Of a stretch of 64,000 nucleotides of DNA, positions 11,868 to 24,084 are shown in pieces. How positions within the stretch are numbered: position 1 is the stretch's first letter; each line of letters starts with the position of its first letter. The stretch covers positions 174,318 through 238,317 of the forward strand of contig MU623385.1 in NCBI GenBank assembly GCA_025201765.1. Direction: 5' to 3'. Source of the stretch: Daldinia sp. FL1419. Taxonomy: Eukaryota; Ascomycota; Sordariomycetes; Xylariales; Hypoxylaceae. Under the pieces are notes generated by a model. That model saw nothing but the letters and a program-made list of their open reading frames with translations. It did no database searches and was not told where the DNA came from. A program made the translations under genes and the position numbers.

Positions 11868-13033
11868 TCAACAAATATGGCGTCCCGGTCTGTATGCCGG
11901 CGACATCCTTCTTAAAGGGACCCACTCGAAGTCCTTATTCGTAAATCGAGTGCCCCTGGTAGTGCGGGCCACCAAACGCTGACGCGGTGTCCACGTTGAC
12001 AACTTTGCGCGATTCGCCCCGAGGGGCAAGATGTTGGCGGCGAGGATACCTATGTTGGCCTCGACCCTTTTCGGAAGGAGAAATCTACGTTAGCATATGA
12101 ATGTGATCATGATTACTTGGGGCGACTTACATAGATACAACCGTAATGACTATTTCAGGTACGTATTTGTTATCGAAGCGGAACCATTGAGACATCCAGA
12201 CTCTTGAGCACATAAGTGAGCTCGCACTAGAGTGCTGTTAGCAACCAGAACACGATACTTGGATAGCGACTCATACATAGCAGACGCGACAGCGAGCCAT
12301 TTAAACGACTTTTTCATGATATTCTCTTCGGAATTATTTCGAGCCAGGATTATAGGAAAGGCCGTAAGGAACAGAGGAGTAAATATTTCGAAAACTAGCA
12401 CAGCGGAAGTTAGCGATGGCGAACTTCTTTTGACATGCATAAGGGGATACCGTACGAATCCGACACCATTCGAAGGCCGTCTTAACCCCCGAGTTCTCGC
12501 AATACCTGAACGAGGCGAAAAGTGGGAATGGATTGTCCATGCGGCTACATGTCGCAGGCATGACGATGACAAAAAGGGGGTAGGCCAGGATAAGCATGAA
12601 GACCTGGAGGCTCATGAAAATCTGCACGATCGGTACGATGCTAACGATGTGCCACGCGGAGAAGCATATCGACAATTTGCCCAAAATGCCGGAGACGGTG
12701 AGAAGAGATTGGGTATAGCTATCAATCTTCCGTGCTGGATCTTCCATGGCGTCAGGAAAAGTACCGTTGATCGCGCAGATGGCAGCGATTAAGCTAAGGA
12801 TCTAGTTCGATATAATCATCAGCATCACGTCTTCTTGAGATTCAGGGGAGGATAGGTTTATTTACCCAGGCCATCCCAACGGTTAGGCAATCTAAGAAAG
12901 CGAGGCGGCGCAGGGCGGAAGGCTCGACGAGGTATCGTAGTAGGCATACTATGAAAGCGGCAAGAAGGGTTACAGTTGAGACGGCGATGAGGACTATCGC
13001 CTCAGTATTGTAATGAATGTTCAAGTCAGACAT
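11868..13033 (-). CDS. PTH11-like integral membrane protein (fungal rhodopsin-domain, 7TM)
   Basis: Fungal-specific seven-helix protein of the PTH11/SAT-type rhodopsin-domain family, placed in the plasma membrane. Five-exon model, minus strand: 12866-13033, 12456-12801, 12277-12394, 12131-12226, 11868-12066, giving 308 aa. Supporting marks: N-terminal helix ending in LLRY, a second helix around MAWILSLIAAICAING, the extracellular Cys pair around CSRMDNP and YCENSG before helix 5, and VEANIGILAANILPL in the last helix, all in the order seen in this family. Introns are 50-64 nt with good branch sites (CTAAC, CTGAT). The last acceptor could instead be at 12084/12085, adding six residues. No CFEM domain precedes the helices, unlike PTH11 itself. 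Some members act as surface-sensing receptors; ligand and signalling role here are unknown. Confidence 0.72.
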
Positions 13034-14383
13034 GTTTCCTGATTTGTCAAGAAGTCAAAGTTGAATAACGAGTGATGAAGACAAATATCGAAATACGTAT
13101 AGATTTTTCGTAGAATTGGCACTGCTACTTCGAGGGGGAGAGCTAGATATTTATATTTCGCGTCAGCCCTGGTATAATTCCACGGTGGCAAGCTTGTAAT
13201 GTTTATTTACTGCAGGATTTGATTAAGCTAATGGGATAGAGGAAGCGTAGCTCAAACCTTCGAGGCTTTGACGAGTTTTGCGACTATAGCCGGTTATTCG
13301 AAGTTGAACTACTACAAACTTAAGTTACGCATAGACGTAAATACGGCTGTTGTTCGCGTAAGCACGGCCTGGAGACTCGGCTCTAACTGAGAACCCGTAT
13401 TTCAGAGACTAATGACCAGGAGAAGAAGGTCGAACTGATATGACTCGGTTTAGATAATCACCTAATAGGTAGACATATATTATGTTTAGACATGAGACTC
13501 GGGAATTTGTAATCTGCAAAAAAACTAGATTGGACCTTGAACTTAGGAAGTAAAAAGTAACATGATGTAGAAATCTTATCTAGTACAAGATGAAAGATAT
13601 ACTCTCCCTAAAGGTGAGGAACACCATAAGGAGAAAACCTATGAATAAACGAGTAAAATTCTAAATTTAGGTACCTACCTAGGTAAGTAGGTAGTCATAC
13701 TCACCTTGCCGGGAGCCTGTTATTTCACGATCCAAAAAAAGGGGTCGACTTACCTAAACCTAAGCGCCGCTATCTGATATCCTTCTTAGTCGTTCATCTA
13801 GAACAAACTCACCTGGGAACCATTTACGCATCAATCACTGTGACTCTTAGATACCCATTCCTCACACAACTACGTAAGGTACCTTAGGTTTGTTTCCCAA
13901 TGCGCGATCGACGAATTGATAAAGGTAAGCTTCCAATAGGTGAAACCAGTGGACCGACGGATAAAAGTTATATGTAGGTACCTCTTTATAACGTACGTAG
14001 GTGTCTAGGTAGGCACGGACTAAGCCCGAACTACCTATATCTCGCAAATTCAATACATATCATACCATAACTTAGGTAAATAGGTAAATATCCAACAGAA
14101 AAGCTACTTCAGCGTAGCTTCCCAACACGCCTTATAATCCACGGATCCTAACCGAAACGCACATTTCGCCCCTAACGATAGTTATACGGTTTCCTCGGCT
14201 GTGTACCTATTTAATACATATCTCCCATCTTCACCTTGTCAGGTTTCTAGTCGTTCTACGTATAGAACAAAGGACTTGTTCTATATGTAGGAGTCTCATA
14301 GCCCTATACCTAGCAGATGGAGCTCCTCGCGGAACAGCGAAGTTGTTTCCTCGCTTCTTGGTCCGCCCCGTGAGACACCTAAC
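13034..14383. other. intergenic, no gene seen
   Basis: About 1.35 kb, AT-rich, between two minus-strand genes; it should hold the promoter of the PTH11-like gene. A GGTA/TACC motif block lies at about 13669-13694, with related copies near 13976-14010 and 14070-14090. Short open frames have no recognisable content. Confidence 0.45.
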
Positions 14384-15920
14384 TTAAAACCTCGAAGAAA
14401 CTTTCTGCGCCGTGTCTTGCAACGCGGTCGCGCAAGATGCCTTCTTACTAAGCACTTTCCCGAGATGTGCAGACGTGAATCCCTTGGCCTCAACAGCAGG
14501 GTTGTAACCAAGACCGTTCACCTTTGCGACATCTGCCGAACTCTGCTTGGAAGCCTCACGACGATCCGGACGGCAGTACACCGTCACAACAGCGGCACCA
14601 CCTAGGCCCAAGTTGTGCTGAAGAGCGTATTTGGTGTGCGGGACCGCGCGGTTGTTTGCCCACCCACGAAGATGCCAAACTAATTCAGCACACTGGGCTA
14701 CACCCGTGGCGCCGAGAGGGTGACCCTTGGAGATTAAGCCGCCAGATGGGTTGACGACGTACTTGCCGCCGTAGGTGATATCGCCGCGACGTACCATCTC
14801 GTGCGCCTTTCCGGGCCTGCATAAGCCTAGGGCATCTAAAGTCACCATTTCGTTTGACGAGAAGCAGTCGTGCAGCTCAACTACTTGAACGTCGGCAGGT
14901 GAAATATTCGCTTCAGCGAACGCTACCTCGGCCGCACGCTTGCTCATATCAAAACCGATGAGATCGATGGCGCTACGCGAGAACAAATGCGGCGAGTCCG
15001 TCGCCATGCACTGGCCTGCAATCAGTATAGCTTGGTCTTTCAGATGAGGTCTTGCGTCGAGGAAATCCTGCGAGACCAAAACTGCGGCGGCGCCGCCATC
15101 CGACGTAGGGCAGCACTGTAGCTTGGTAAGAGGTTCATGGATCATGGGAGATTTAAGAATTTCCTCTTGACTATAGACATCCTGGAATTGAGAATAGGGA
15201 TTGTTGATGGAATGTTGATGATTGATCCTGGCGATTTCTGCAAAATCCTCGAGTTTAGCGCCGAATCTATAACGAGGGGTCAGTATAGCTATTCAACGAT
15301 GGATACCACTTGCCCTGATGTAGGGGTGGAACAGCCATGCTTACTTTTCCATATCTGGACATGAATGAATGTTAGTAATAATCCGTAATCTGAATTTAGG
15401 AACTAAAAGGGTTAGGTAACGCATTGGGTCACATACATTCTCGGCCGGCGTTACCAAACATCTGTGCGGCGCCGGGGGCGTTCGTGTAGCCTCGGGTCTC
15501 CGCCATGATCTTGCCGGAGATACCCGTGGGATTCTCCCTGTCATTGAAGAAAGTTTGGAGACTACCACGCATCATCTTCTCGAAGCCGACGACGAGAATA
15601 CAGTCAGCGCCACCATAGGCAATAGTATTCCGAGCCATAAAAAGGCCAGTAGAGCCAGTAGAACAATTGTTGTTCACATTGACGATGGGGATCTGGGTCA
15701 TGCCGAACTGGTAGAAGACGCGTTGACCACAGGTTGAGTCTCCGTAGCAATAGCAAGCAATGCCCTGCTCGACGTCATCGTAGTTGATTTGGGCATCAAG
15801 CATAGCCTTGACGCCGGCTTCGAAGCCGAGTTCTGTGTAATCAACCTTGCCGCGAGGTTTGATGAACTTTGTCATGCCCACGCCGAGGACGTATACGGGC
15901 TGCTTCTTCTTGGCCGGCAT
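14384..15920 (-). CDS. SCP-x-type thiolase (sterol carrier protein thiolase domain)
   Basis: Thiolase-superfamily enzyme of the SCP-x type, which in peroxisomes cleaves 3-oxoacyl-CoA of branched chains; here it is the thiolase domain alone, with no SCP2 domain. Exons on the minus strand: 15437-15920, 15345-15354 (10 nt), 14384-15266, giving 458 aa. The nucleophile loop NNNCSTGS has Cys86. HDCFSSNE and GHPLGATG follow in the second half, as in the family. The microexon is flanked by CAG and GTAAGC, and its phases (1 in, 2 out) restore EYMEKFGAKLEDFAEIA. The protein ends SSRF, which resembles but does not match the peroxisomal SKL consensus; location is therefore inferred from family. Start is ATG 15920, directly before a lysine-rich PAKKKQP. 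Confidence 0.9.
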
Positions 15921-16944
15921 TTTGAATTATATTTCGCTTTGCGATGCTTAAATGAGAGGTACCTAAGGTAGGTAAGTAGGATATGTAATGGAATGTGTAA
16001 ACGTTTATATTGCGAAGATCTAACCTTAGGTAACTAAGGTACATAACTTCGTTAGGTAGCATGTAAGGTGGATCGTTTTGGGGGGGAAGCTGTTCCAACA
16101 TCTAGGTTACCTACTAACTACCCCTTCCCTTGTCTTAGCCGAGGCATGACCAGAAATGGCACAGTACTACCTAAGGTATAACCGATGTTGTCGTATCTAC
16201 ATGTACGTATCTCCCAACATACCTGCCATTTAGTAATAGACATTAGTGCCTTCCAGTTGTGATCAATTCTCTAAAGTACCTACCTAGGTACCTTTGTTTG
16301 AAGTTTGGCAGTTCCATACAATTTTCGACCCGATCATCTGCCATCGAATACTTTTATTAATCTGCTAAATCACAAAATATTCTCTTCGTTGCTCCGTTCA
16401 CCCTCCACTCAATTCGCCCCTTGTTTTTGATTAGCCAACTCCCATTCTTGCTAAAAGCAGCGTATGCTATAGTTATCAATTTATCATCACAGTCATATGT
16501 TAATAGAACGCTAGAAATAAGTCATTAGGATTTTGATTAGATATGTGCCGGATTCCTTCGATCGGGCTTGTGTATGTTTACGGTATAAACGTGGACACGA
16601 AGTCAAACGTCGGCGGTGATTAGAAAACGCGTCAAGATATTGACTACGCTTTTTTTTTGTCCTCTAGAACTTTTGTCACCAACAAGGGTATTGTTTTGAT
16701 TCTAGTCGAGTCGTCGGCTAGTCATGTTTCTGCTCCCCGTTACCTACGCCCACGAGAGCTTTCGTATTGGGGCGACTCCAAAGAACAGGGTTTACATTTC
16801 GAAATCCAGCAGTAAAAATTTCGGTCGGGTTCCAATGAACTTTGCGTTACCTGGTACCGCCGGAAGACTCATCGTAACGGCTCTATGGCAGATTTCCCTA
16901 GAGAAAGTCGATTTAATCGAATTATATAGTTATAAGTCGAGCGT
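15921..16944. other. intergenic, no gene seen
   Basis: About 1 kb between the thiolase start and the 3' end of the transcription factor, both minus strand. It should contain the thiolase promoter. GGTA/TACC repeats lie at about 15958-15980 and 16277-16292. No RNA gene found. Confidence 0.45.
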
Positions 16945-19440
16945 TTAAGGCGGTCCGGATTGGAGTACCGGGGTCCAGAATTCCATATCCCACATTGCAG
17001 CAAAGTCATCCGGTAACTGGGTAAGCAGTTAGATTCAAAATTTTGCCAATGAGTTCCAAGAGACTTACGGAATTGAGAACATCAGGCGTCGTCATAAAAG
17101 GTTGCATATGGCTCATAAAACCCGAGTCCGTTTGCATCCCGTTCATTGGCATCGGAACCGTCGGCGGCATAATCTATTGGTAAAATGTCAATTAAATACT
17201 AACAACTCACGACTCGAAGACTCTTACCGGCATTGAAGCAATGTTTTCCTGATTGGCATGTATTGCTTGTAGGCCCGCGTCTAGGATCGCTTGCAACCCA
17301 TTTTTTATGGCATCTCGTTTCTGTTCCACTGTTCCACCCTGGCAGGTATTGAACACGACAGTAAGCGAGACGATGTCTCTCACGTCCGTCCCTATTTCTC
17401 GTATTCTTTTTATTTGCGTATCTAAAACGTTCTGCACGGCGCTCTTAAGCCGCGGGAGAGATAACAAGACTGAGCTCTCGGATGCAACAGCGTAGGCTTC
17501 CTCGATGGAATCTACTTTGGTGTTTGAATCCAAATCCGATGGCGCCGGCGAAGCAGAGCTACTAGTAGCTTGTTTAATGTAGTAGCATATGCTGAAAGCG
17601 GCCTGGAGAATTTCTTGCTTGAGAACCAGTTGATGAAGATGCCAAATACGGTGGTAATCAGGGGAAGCCGGATCTAATTCATCCAGATAGGAAAGCAGTA
17701 TCATCGATGACCTTAAATATCCTGTCACGATCTGCTGAGGGACATCCGTGCTTCCCAGCGCGAAGGGACGATATAATGCCAATAGGGGTCGACGACAGTG
17801 CATATCCAAGACAACACGTGTCATCCATCGCCGCCGAACTTCTGACATATCGTTTGAGTGTGTTGTTGGAACCATGTATCTCACATCTTCGAAGACTCGT
17901 TCAAGTTCATTACCGAGATCCAAGACTTGCTGATAATCTTGAAGACTGTCCGTGCGGTTGATTAAATCGACCACCCTGAACCGCATCGATAGGGTGTTGG
18001 CAGCAAATACTTGAACACGAGAATCGGTATCTTGATCAATCGGCTTCGGAAGAGGAAGTTGTTCGATGTCGGGATGGATATCTTCGTCGTTAAGGTTTCT
18101 AGGCGGCTGACAGGTGAAATCGTTTTCTCGAATGCAGCAAGGAAGATTACACTGCATAGACATATGCACGTCAAGCTCGAGTATAGTGTACCATAACTTT
18201 CTCCTCTGCTCGGCCCAGAAAGGAGGTATCTTTTGTGAGAATTCGGACGGATCTCGGTGGAACCCCATGGTCATCGCCATCCGCACAATAAGACCAAGAT
18301 GTGTCCAGGATTCCTGATTTTGTGGGTTAATCATCCTCTGAGCCATGAGCTGGAGAATTTCAGCTTGAAGTGTCGTAAACTCGACCAATTGTTTCCCCCG
18401 AAGACCATCGAGCCAAGCTCTTACAAGACAACTGGCCGTCGGAATATGAATTCCTTCCCGGTCATGATATTGGCCTTTTCCAACCCCCAAGTATCGATAA
18501 CCAACGCATAATATTGAGAGTAGTTGTGGTAGAAAAGCGTCGTGTTGGGGTTTGCCTTCCCAGTACTCATTATACTGCCTCATAAAAGAAGGGATATGTA
18601 AAACTCGATATATCGTCTCGGATCCTTTTAGATAAATGCCGAGTAGGGTATCGCAAACTGCCTTACTTGGTAAAACATCGGCCATCCGCTTCTGGATCGG
18701 CGTCATCGAATCCACAAACACAGTAATAGGGGCGGTGACCTTGCGGTGCTCATCCTGGAGAGCCTTATGGATCTTCTGAATGTTTAGGAACAATTCCCTG
18801 ATGTCGCTAGATTTATTTCTGCTAAACATGAAGTCCTTCGCTTCGTCAAACTAACGATGGAATTAGAGACACGACAAGAGAGAATTATGTCGACCAAAGA
18901 GCAACTCACCAGGTTAACTAGAACCCGTGTGCTGCTTTGGCCAAAGAACCGTGTTCGCAGACCTCCTTTCACTGTCAAACCGCGAATCGTAACAGACGAT
19001 GCCGCGGGGCGTTGCGCAGGAATGCTACCTGACTCGGCAAGCGACGATGTTCTCGAGAGCAACCGTCCTTCTAGCCGTTCGAGCCTTACTGCGTGATCCT
19101 CGAGGACAGCTTCGTAGTTAGTATTCTGTTGACCGGTTTCCTGACTCGCTGTAGGTCGATTCCGCTTAGTATCCCTCTCAGGCGCCTCCCCTTCCGAACC
19201 ATCGCTTAAGCTTACTACCTCACCTTCAGCCGCATACCGGCAGATGCGCTGTGTCTTCTGGCATTGGGAACACGGCGAAGCCCTGTCACACCTCAACTTC
19301 CTTTTCCGACATTCCAAACAACTCTTGACAGGGCGTGGTCGTTTCACACTCCGGGATGGCGCTACAAAGCTATAAGCGGGACTCCTAGTGCCGCTCTGGA
19401 CCGATGCCGGCGACTTCCCAGTGTCCATTTCAATATCCAT
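16945..19440 (-). CDS. Zn(II)2Cys6 fungal transcription factor
   Basis: Nuclear DNA-binding regulator. Four exons on the minus strand: 18910-19440, 17228-18850, 17069-17173, 16945-17016, giving 776 aa. The binuclear zinc cluster is at residues 41-67: Cys41, 44, 51, 57, 60 and 67 with spacing 2-6-5-2-6, preceded by a basic KRPRPVK stretch. A possible coiled-coil linker (VRLERLEGRLL) follows. The middle holds the fungal-specific regulatory domain, with the usual GYRYLGVGKG, MAMTMGFHRDP and RRKLWYTILELD blocks. Two small 3' exons are inferred: splicing at 17227/17228 avoids an early stop and adds a Met/Pro-rich tail ending MEFWTPVLQSGPP, typical of acidic-aromatic activation tails. If those introns were retained the protein would end at 17207. 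The target genes are unknown; the LPMO lies 1.4 kb upstream of its start on the same strand. Confidence 0.9.
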
Positions 19441-20816
19441 TGGGACTCGTATGTATGTTCAGTCAATATCCAGCAAGATGCGTAAACTGAACAGCAATCG
19501 AGTCGATTCATGGAGGTGAATAAGATCGAACCGGACCATGACGAAGCCGGAACGCTATCTGATGGTACATCTGACCGGACTTGACTGCCTAAAGCTCTCT
19601 GACCACTCCGACCACCAGACAACTACGTAGACCGGTAGATCAAACGCCAATAGCAAAATACGAGAAAGGAAAAATAATAGCATAAGACGTCAATTAGGAG
19701 GATCCAAGCTAGCTAGCTCATCATCAAACTACCTAGGCCGTGTCGGTGTTGGAACTTGGAAAGGCAGTCCGCTATGGAGTCTTTCTGTCAGGGATTTTTC
19801 TGCAGTTTCCACTGCTGTCGACGGCAGCATGTTAATTCTACATTCCTACCTGGGACAAGTCTAGAACTTCAACCGGGAATATAAGCGCGCCACGTGATTA
19901 AATCCCAGTCTGCCACTCCATCTCGGGGAGCGCCAAGAATCCGTCAAGGCCAAAAGAGCCATACAGCATTCGTACAGCATCCATACAGCATCCTAGTAAA
20001 GCCCCAGCCAGCCCAATCCCTCCTAGTCCCTCTTCCCGGCAGTCTCTCGCTAGTCTCGGCCGATTCGGGGGTTAGCTTTAAATGCAAACCAACATCGTGG
20101 AGGCGCCAAGGCTCATCGTCATTTCCGAAACGATGGATCAACAGATGTTTTGGCCCTCGAAACGGCCCTACGCTTTGTTTCAGCCCATTTTCGGCAACGA
20201 CAAATTTAACGACGTTGCAATTTGTCCTAGCCGGCCTCCGAAGTGTAAGCATGCACAGAGAGCTCGTTAAGACTCAAGAGGCATCTAAGCCGGTTGTCCG
20301 CGCGACCTTCAATCCCCGGTTCGCCGGGTTCACCGCGTGGCCGCCAGGATGAGGCGGACAAGGCCAGCAGAGAGATTGAATGGTAGAGGGCATTTACATT
20401 AGCGGCATGGGGGAGAAAACGCTACCTAAAATATTGTAATTGGATATTACTACGCTCATCCATGCATGCAGCGATACCGCACCTGGAGTAAAGACGCAAG
20501 GCGACATTCTCAAACGCTGAAACGGAGATGATCTTTCCATGAACTCTTCGTCGCGAGAAAGCTTAGCGAACCGAAGACCAGCTTAATCCTGACGTCTAAT
20601 CGGCATTTGAACCGCACAATATCCTCTCATCATACCATAACATCGGCTGTAGGTATCCTCCTAGCCTTCAGTCGAATACGCCTTGGTATTGGATCGCAAA
20701 TAGCCTACATAAGATCGTTAACCCTATAGGGAGAAAACGGCTACTTTCCCCGTTATCCACTATCCGATCGTACCAGCATTGAAATAAATTCTGCATACTC
20801 GTATCACTCAACTCGG
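19441..20816. other. promoter region of the Zn2Cys6 gene, with phased repeats
   Basis: About 1.4 kb upstream of the transcription factor start and downstream of the LPMO stop. It is relatively GC-rich between 19890 and 20360 and has overlapping open frames on both strands, none with family resemblance. It contains three TACAGCAT repeats at 19961-19993. Confidence 0.5.
19961..19993. repeat. three direct TACAGCAT repeats, 11-bp period
   Basis: The octamer TACAGCAT occurs three times with an 11-bp period, about one helical turn, some 520 bp upstream of the Zn2Cys6 start codon. Identical faces of the helix would be presented, as in an operator array; function is inference. Confidence 0.6.
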
Positions 20817-22043
20817 CTAACCCTGCAATGCCTGGGTAGCTTGCGGTACCGCTGGAGATGCGGCCCTTGCCGAAGGTACCAACGTAGTCGGTATGGCAAG
20901 CGGTGGTGGCGTTGGTATAACAAGTGCTCTCATTTGCGCGGGTGCAGTAAACGCGTATACGCCCGTGGCCGTGGCCGTAATAGGCCCCGGTTTCGTTTGA
21001 CTAACAGGGAGCGCACCGCTGTAAAGGGCCGGCTACAAGACATTAGTATTCGATATGAAACCACAAGCTCTAAAAATAGAAAGTTTCGGATCCGACTTAC
21101 GCCCGGGATTACATAGGCTGTCGGATGCGAAAATAGGTCAAACTTGATACCGGGGTCGTCGGCCTTGTAGAACTCAGTAGCGGGGATACCAGCGGGGTTT
21201 GCAGTGCCCTTGCTGTCGATAGCGAGATTGTAGCAGAACGGGTAGCTTTGCGCTCCGTTGGGGTTGCCAGCGGCGTGTAGAGCAATGATCTCGTGTCGCA
21301 AGACATAGTTCCCTGGAGCAATGTCTTCGGGGACCCGTACGAACCAGCTGTTGTTGTTGTTGGCTAACACGTTGGCTGCCCATAGGTCGCTCGCTTTATC
21401 TATCCATCCGGCCTCGCCAATCTTGAAAAACTTGAGCTTTGTCTTGTCGACGGTTTCCTTCGCATAAGGTCAGCCCTATATCAACAATACTGATCTTCTA
21501 GCCCATTCGTATGGATGTTGGACACTTACACAGGGCCCGTTACAGTTTGCGAGGTAGTCTAAGACCGGTCCCTTGTGGGACGCCGGCCACGGCGTCCATT
21601 GTACTTCGATCACGTCTCCCCCCTTCACGGGAGCAGCCGCACCGGCCGGCTTGGCGCCGAGATGGCACACCATGTCCGGAGTGTTGAACTGGTTGGGAGC
21701 GATGAACGTGTTTCTACATGATTTGAATATCAGACAAGCTCTGATGTATAGTTACGACCGGTGTGCCAGCGGTTACATACTGTAAGTCGTCCGGGACAGA
21801 CCAACCCACCACCGTAGGAGGCGGATTCTTCCACTGGTAGCTTGGATTGTAACCATCGTAGCTACATTCAAGTGTTAGTCAGTAAGTAATATGGATCGAT
21901 CAGGTGAGTCCGTATTATCTATTCCTCTTTGCTTACAAGGTACTGTCAATTACGATCGCACTAGCAATACCGTGGGCTTGTACGCCAACGGCCGAGAGCA
22001 GAGCCGGAATGACGATAGAGGGTATAAGAGTTGAAGGCGCCAT
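20817..22043 (-). CDS. AA9 lytic polysaccharide monooxygenase (former GH61), secreted
   Basis: Copper enzyme that oxidatively cleaves cellulose or related glucans outside the cell. Five exons, minus strand: 21937-22043, 21781-21861, 21530-21713, 21101-21457, 20817-21032, giving 314 aa. Residues 1-23 are a signal peptide ending VQA; cleavage exposes His24, the first ligand of the copper histidine brace. The second His is His109 (PASHKGP). The QSY-PFCYNL segment supplies the axial Tyr and the disulfide partner of Cys79 (MVCHLGA). NGPCETVDKT and WFVRVPEDIAPGNYVLRHEIIALH are family blocks. After the catalytic domain comes a Pro/Thr/Ala-rich tail of about 70 residues with no CBM1 module. All four introns (67-75 nt) have clear branch sites and phase-consistent joins. 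Regiospecificity and exact substrate cannot be told. Confidence 0.92.
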
Positions 22044-23024
22044 CGTTACAGGAAATCCTCGCTGTGTGAGGAATGATCTACACTAGGGAACGGGGGGGTG
22101 ATCACATATACGGCCTATCCCGGAGGATTATAAATATATCAGTTCAAATAGCGACCAGATATCACGGCCCGGCTCAGCGAAGCTTCTCGAGGCATCACAT
22201 GATGGGGTGCTATTCATAACGAAAGGCCCAATCAGGATCCAACATCTATATCAGCATGCCGTCTCCTCGCAGCGAGAAGCTACATTCCCCACACAAGAGA
22301 TTCCAAATTCCGGGGCTTCTGTGCCCGAATTAATAACGGGGTCACAACCCCATGGGGCTCGAATGCGGGAAAACGACGTTCTGGAAAGTTGGTTATTGGA
22401 TGTTGTCTTGGTCAAGCTTTCCGTCCAGCCGGCGGCTATATTCGATCGGCAGGGAGACTAACCCCATGATAGCTTTAATGAACAGCGTGCCTATATTTCG
22501 TGTATTCTAATTATGTTTTGTCTAGCCCGAGACGCTAGCGACTCTGAAGATTTGAGGATGTAACCTCATTTGCGTGGGTATCTTAAGATACAACAAGACT
22601 AGCCCGACCTGTGCATTATTGATATCCGTAAGAGTAGAGTAGCTGGTAGAATTATGAATAGCTTTAACGGGAAATATAGAAGAATGAAATAACTTATGGG
22701 TGTTATCTCAGCTAGTCTAATAGCTTCCTAAATAGGCAAGTCCATGAAGGGTTTAACCTATGAGAGGATAGATCTGTCGTGATAGGCCTGTCACAGTCCT
22801 CGATTCTGGTTCTGAGTGGTAAATTACGCATACTAAAATGAACTAATTCCATGTACTTTTTCCGTGTAGTTATTTATAACTAACCGGTTAGAACACTGTG
22901 TTGGTTGATTATGGCCGAAGGGTAGGCAGTATAAGAATTAGGTATAGAAGGAGCAAAAAAGAAAAAAGAAAAGAAATTAAATACCAATGACGACGAGTCT
23001 CACAAACAGTTAAAAAAAAAGATG
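22044..23024. other. intergenic, LPMO promoter region
   Basis: About 1 kb between the LPMO start and the tRNA 3' end. A G-run lies at about 22091-22097. AT content rises toward 22700-22980. No coding sequence recognised. Confidence 0.45.
23011..23020 (-). terminator. Pol III oligo-T terminator of tRNA-Asp
   Basis: On the minus strand nine consecutive T residues begin four bases after the tRNA discriminator base, the standard RNA polymerase III stop signal. Confidence 0.85.
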
Positions 23025-23107
23025 CTCTCGATCGGGGAATCGAACCCCGGCCACCTGCGTACTTGTGCGATGACAAGCAGGTATCCTGACCACTAGACCA
23101 ATCGAGA
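23025..23107 (-). tRNA. tRNA-Asp(GTC): tRNA-Asp (GTC) with 11-nt intron
   Basis: Cloverleaf on the minus strand, 5' end at 23107. The acceptor stem TCTCGAT pairs perfectly with ATCGAGA; discriminator base is G, as expected for Asp. Anticodon stem CCTGC pairs with GCAGG; the enclosed 18 nt are a 7-nt loop with anticodon GTC plus an 11-nt intron after position 37. The variable loop is 4 nt, and the T arm is CGGGG/CCCCG around TTCGAAT. A run of nine T on the minus strand (complement of 23012-23020) follows as the Pol III terminator. Confidence 0.93.
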
Positions 23108-24084
23108 TTGTACACTTGACATTCTAAGGAATGCCGATTTTCCTAGTGTGGTGGATGTGAGTTCGGTCGCAAAAAGGCGCTTATATCGTTTGCAATGATA
23201 AGATGCGATTGTTGTAACTAACTACCTACTAACATACTAGTAACAAAAATGCCGCAGCCCGGTCGGACGGGATAGACGCTAGTGAAGTGGTACCTTGATG
23301 GACCTCCTATGTACATGGATGGATGTGTATGGACATTGGGTAGGTAGGTAGGTAAGTAGGTACCTATGTATAATCGTGGATCTGGACTAAAAGGAATACT
23401 AAAATAGTTTTATGATGGACGTGTTCTGCTATTCGTAATACAAGTGAGTCCAATATTATTTAACCTACCTAAGGTTAGGTAAGTATGGGATGTTTAACTA
23501 GTAGTTGGTGAAATGGAATCCTTGGTAATATAAGAGATTTAAAATAATGGGCTTAAACGAAGAACAAATATGGCAATAGCATATAACTAGGTACTTATAA
23601 CTATTGAGAATCAGATCAGTATCACTTGATAATCCACTTGAGTTCCCCATCTTGTAACCTCGCTACGTCTACTTCATATATATTCAAACAAGACACATCC
23701 ACACAAGATAACAACAACATTCATTCAATAAACCGCCTCAAAGGGCCATCTCTATTGTCAACGCAAGTGCGCATCGTATATGCAAGACCGACCCACGCCG
23801 GGCTACGAGTCGCGATCCTTGGCTTTATACTAAAAACTAACGTAACGTCCACGTCCTGCCCTAGGTCACTCGCAGTGATTCATCGCTTGTAACCTAGAGT
23901 ATGAAGTTACAAAAAGAGAACTATTTGCATAACACGCCTGATGCGGAGGGGGGGCGGGACTATATCACAGGCCTTCCTTATCGAAAACAGGAGCTTGTTT
24001 CTATTCATCGTAGTGTATGTAGTGGGGGGAGTTACTCCAAACTGCCGCTCATTCCAAAATGCTGTCGCATGTACGTTCCGTCGT
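23108..24084. other. intergenic, no gene seen
   Basis: About 1 kb between the tRNA and the Atx1-like stop codon. GGTA/TACC repeats lie at 23340-23366 and 23462-23485. Open frames on the plus strand overlap the chaperone's 3' end and are shadows. Confidence 0.45.

Noticed and set aside
12232..12792. 186-codon plus-strand frame
   Set aside because: It is antisense to the PTH11-like exons, whose splice sites and helices are well supported.
19894..20352. Overlapping open frames on both strands in GC-rich DNA
   Set aside because: GC-rich sequence gives open frames by chance; the plus frame has no upstream ATG context or family similarity and lies in the regulator's promoter.
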